Assembly (NCBI RefSeq): GCF_000350225.1
Contig: NW_005179167.1
Location: 32,834-96,833, forward strand
DNA length: 64,000 nucleotides
DNA from: Chondrus crispus
Lineage: Eukaryota > Rhodophyta > Florideophyceae > Gigartinales > Gigartinaceae
Direction: 5' to 3'
In this document: positions 61,392 to 64,000 of the stretch, piece after piece
How the letters are laid out: every line of letters begins with the position of its first letter
Numbering within the stretch: position 1 is the first letter of the stretch
The notes under the pieces: model-generated
What the model saw: only the letters and a program-made list of their open reading frames with translations
Database searches by the model: none
Told to the model about the DNA's origin: nothing
Translations under genes and position numbers: made by a program

Positions 61392-63548
61392 AAGATTAAA
61401 CACGTATCCGCTCGTTGACTTTCGTGACTGGAGGCATCCGCCCCAATCTGCGGCACTATAGCCATGAAGTTCTGTGCCGAGATCGTCTTTGCCAAACACT
61501 ATCCCAAGCCGCTGAGACCCACGCAAGTATCGCAAAACGCGTTTCACACCCGCCCAATGCGACTGGCGAGGGTCGGCACAATGTTGAGACAACTTCCCAA
61601 TTGCAAACGCGATGTCAGGGCGAGTCCCGACCATTAGGAACATGACACAGCCAATGGCCTGACGATAGGGTCCAGAGCAAGGTTGGTCATCAATGCCGGT
61701 CTCAGCAACTTGATGGGTGACACGGAGAGACTGCTCCATTGGAGTGGCACAGGGATTGGACGTCGACATTTTAAATCGGTTCAACACTGCTTGTGCGTAT
61801 TTAGATTGCGTGACGGTCAAAATATTTTGAGAACGATTGCGACCGATTTCTAGACAAATACATGTCTTGGCCTCGCCAAGATCCTTCATGTCGAATCGTG
61901 TATTGAGTTCATTTTTCATCCACAATATCGCCTCTTAGTCACTTCCCGCTAACAGCAAATCATCAACATACAACGCAATGATCATGATGACATCGGTTTG
62001 ACGTCGAATGTAAAGACAGGGGTCACTGCGTGTAGTTTTGGAGCCCAGTTCGGCAATCAAAAAGTCGTCGATCTTACTATTCCACTGGCGATGAGCCTGT
62101 TTAAGGCCATAGATCGCTTTCAGTAGTTTGCACACCGAACCAGGTTTAGTTTTGTCGATACATCCTTCAGGCTGCTCCATATAGATTTATTCGTCAAGAT
62201 CACCGTTCAGGAAGGCGGTTACCACGTCCATCTGATGCAGCTCAAGGTCAAAGTGTGCAACCAGTGCCAGCAAAAGACGAATAGTTGTAAACTTAATGAC
62301 AGGAGCGAAAGTCTCAGTGTAATCAAGACCTTCGACTTGTTGAAAGCCTCGTGCAACAAGTCGTCCTTTTGCAGTTTCGGCAACTTTTCCTGACTCATCA
62401 GAAAGTTGTTTCACTCCGAAAACCCATCGGGATGTCAGTACATTTGATGCTTGAGACCTTGGAACAAGTTTCCACGTTTTGTTTTTGTGTTGTGAAGCAA
62501 GTTCTTTGTAGATGCCATTTTCCCAAAAGCTTTCTTTTGTCGAAGTCATAGCCTCCTTGTACGAGTTTGGTATTTCCGTTATCACATGAGCGTGGGTAAG
62601 GAGTCCAGCAGTGACCATGGCTCTCCACCATGACCCAGGCGCTCTCCGAACGCGAGTGGACCGACGCACATTTGTTTCCGGTTCAGTCACTTGTTCGTCA
62701 GCAGCCTGTTGTTCAGCCGTTTCAGCAGTTTCGCCCTCCCCTGGAACGGAGGGGTTTGACGAGTCATCTGAGCCTGGTTGCTCAATTGATTCAGATGCTT
62801 CTGACGCAATGGCATGTTCTGCATCAGTTTCTGGAACGTCCTCGTCGATGTTTAAGTGGATTTGGTCATCATCGCTGGACACTTCATGTCGTGTATCTGT
62901 CATGTCCCCAGATTGACCACCACTGGACTTGTCAAAAGTTACATCCCTGGATACGATCACTTTGTGCAATTCGCTACCCCACAACTTCTATGCTTTGGAG
63001 TTCTCAGCATACCCCAGAAACATTGCCTCCTTTGCACGAGCATATAGTTTCTGGATGTTGTTTTTAGGTAATGTATACCAGCGCTTTGAACCAAACACGC
63101 GCAGATGACCAACATTGGGCACAGATTTCATCCACAAGTGATATGGCGTCATTTTGGCAGGAATGGCACGTGACGTGACTCGATTTCGAAAGTACACCGC
63201 GTTTGCAAGTGCCTCTTCCCAGAAGCCCTTTGTGACTCTCTTATGCGACAGCATGGATCGCACCAAGTTTAATAGACTTCTGTTCAGTCGTTCTGCGACA
63301 CAATTTTGCTCTGGTGTGTACGCCGCAGTCATTTGGTGTTGAGTACCATTTTCAATTAGAAATGACTTAAACTTCGTCGACAGGTACTCACCACCTCGAT
63401 TAGTACGAAGCACTTTGATCTTGCGACCAGTATGAGTCTGAGCTAGTTGGGCAAACATTTTGTATCGTTCAAAAGCTTTCGATTTATGATGCATGGGGTA
63501 CACTACTGACCAGTTAGAGTGGTCGTCTGTGAAGGTAATGAAGTACTT
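61392..63548 (-). pseudogene. Copia-4: integrase-RT-RNase H fragment in one frame with three stops
   Basis: Same subfamily as Copia-2. A single frame of 2,157 nt without frameshift, from KYFITFTDDHSNW (integrase) to SGYVFNL (RNase H), broken only by TAG (62988-62990) and two TAA codons (62187-62189, 61935-61937), the last two shared with Copia-2. Integrase has LRTNRGGEY, so the second catalytic Asp is Asn, and NCVAERLNR. RT has YVDDLLLAGSD; RNase H YSAADWGGC has Asp changed to Ala. Both ends are cut exactly at LTR termini. Confidence 0.85.
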
Positions 63549-64000
63549 AGTATAGGAGGGTCAGCGGGGCAGAGGGAAGAAGGATGGTTGAAGGTTGGTG
63601 GTAGTTGATTGGAAAAGAAGTTGATGCCATTTTACTCTTGGTCGCCAACTATCGGCGCTACTTATAGTCTACGATTAATGCATTGCAAGTTTTAGAGCAA
63701 AAACCTCGTGATATATATTTCACATGTGTCACACACGTGTATGACAAATGTCATACGTGTCACACACGTGTCAAATCAAGAATAATGAAACATGTTCAGA
63801 ATGTACTGTAGAGTGCCACTGTGTACAGATATTACACGTATCAACCCAAAAATGAAGCATGCTCAGAATTGCGAGGAAAGTGCGACTGAACACAGAAACG
63901 ACACGTGTACACGTTGAAAAAACGAAGTTGTTCCATTTGACGTGCTCAGCGTTTTTGCTTCTACACGTGTCATATCTGTAATTGTGTGTCATGCGTGTCA
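63549..64000 (-). repeat. LTR-gamma, inverted, running off the window
   Basis: Minus-strand LTR whose 3' end (GCCCCGCTGACC...) abuts Copia-4. The part 63,660-64,000 matches 31006-31369, and by comparison about 30 bases of its 5' end lie beyond the window. It contains several CACACGTGT sites. Confidence 0.65.

Noticed and set aside
61392-63548. Reassigned TAA/TAG codons explaining the stops
   Set aside because: Host genes in the window end normally at TAG, TAA or TGA, and the elements also carry TGA stops and frameshifts; decay or trans-mobilisation is simpler.

Overview
This is eukaryotic nuclear DNA. The five recognisable host genes (USP7-like, atypical SDR, POFUT-like, OSCA/CSC1-like, DHHC) each read as one uninterrupted exon. 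They sit within the first 13.4 kb and are followed by about 48 kb of nested LTR retrotransposons. Intron-poor gene islands in a sea of Ty1/copia and Ty3/gypsy elements fit a red alga such as Chondrus. That assignment is inference from architecture; no marker gene proves it. No rRNA, tRNA or CRISPR was seen.

Region 1 (1-13.4 kb), host genes: a 5'-truncated USP7-like ubiquitin hydrolase whose catalytic Cys and His are both replaced (predicted pseudoenzyme); an atypical SDR/NAD(P)-binding protein; a type II membrane O-fucosyltransferase-like protein; an OSCA/CSC1-type channel; and, on the minus strand, a DHHC palmitoyltransferase. Between them lie a nested pair of small inverted-repeat elements with CTAG target duplications (7.08-7.99 kb) and a 33-bp-arm perfect hairpin (4.5 kb).

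Region 2 (13.4-18 kb), transition: tandem repeats, a second perfect hairpin and decayed reading frames, including a Ulp1/C48-like protease frame interrupted by one stop.

Region 3 (18-64 kb), retrotransposons: Gypsy-1 (truncated, 18.0-20.6 kb); Gypsy-2 (5'-truncated chromovirus, 20.9-30.9 kb); an inverted LTR fragment (LTR-gamma); Copia-1 (31.4-36.2 kb); Copia-2 (36.2-58.5 kb), whose 3' LTR is split by Gypsy-3 (minus strand, 42,944-57,760, two 698-bp LTRs); and minus-strand fragments Copia-3 and Copia-4 with their LTRs. Every pol shows frameshifts or stops.

The most unusual system is the Gypsy-2/Gypsy-3 family. In both copies a 34-bp hairpin-plus-polypurine cassette occurs twice, once over the pol stop codon and once against the 3' LTR. 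The 4.7-6 kb between them carries an antisense gene whose start lies 23-25 nt from the second cassette in both copies. Other notable points are a C2H2 zinc-finger frame in the leader of Copia-2, a primer-binding site complementary to the initiator tRNA-Met anticodon arm, two TAA stops shared by two Copia copies, and dense ACACGTGT arrays in LTRs of different superfamilies.
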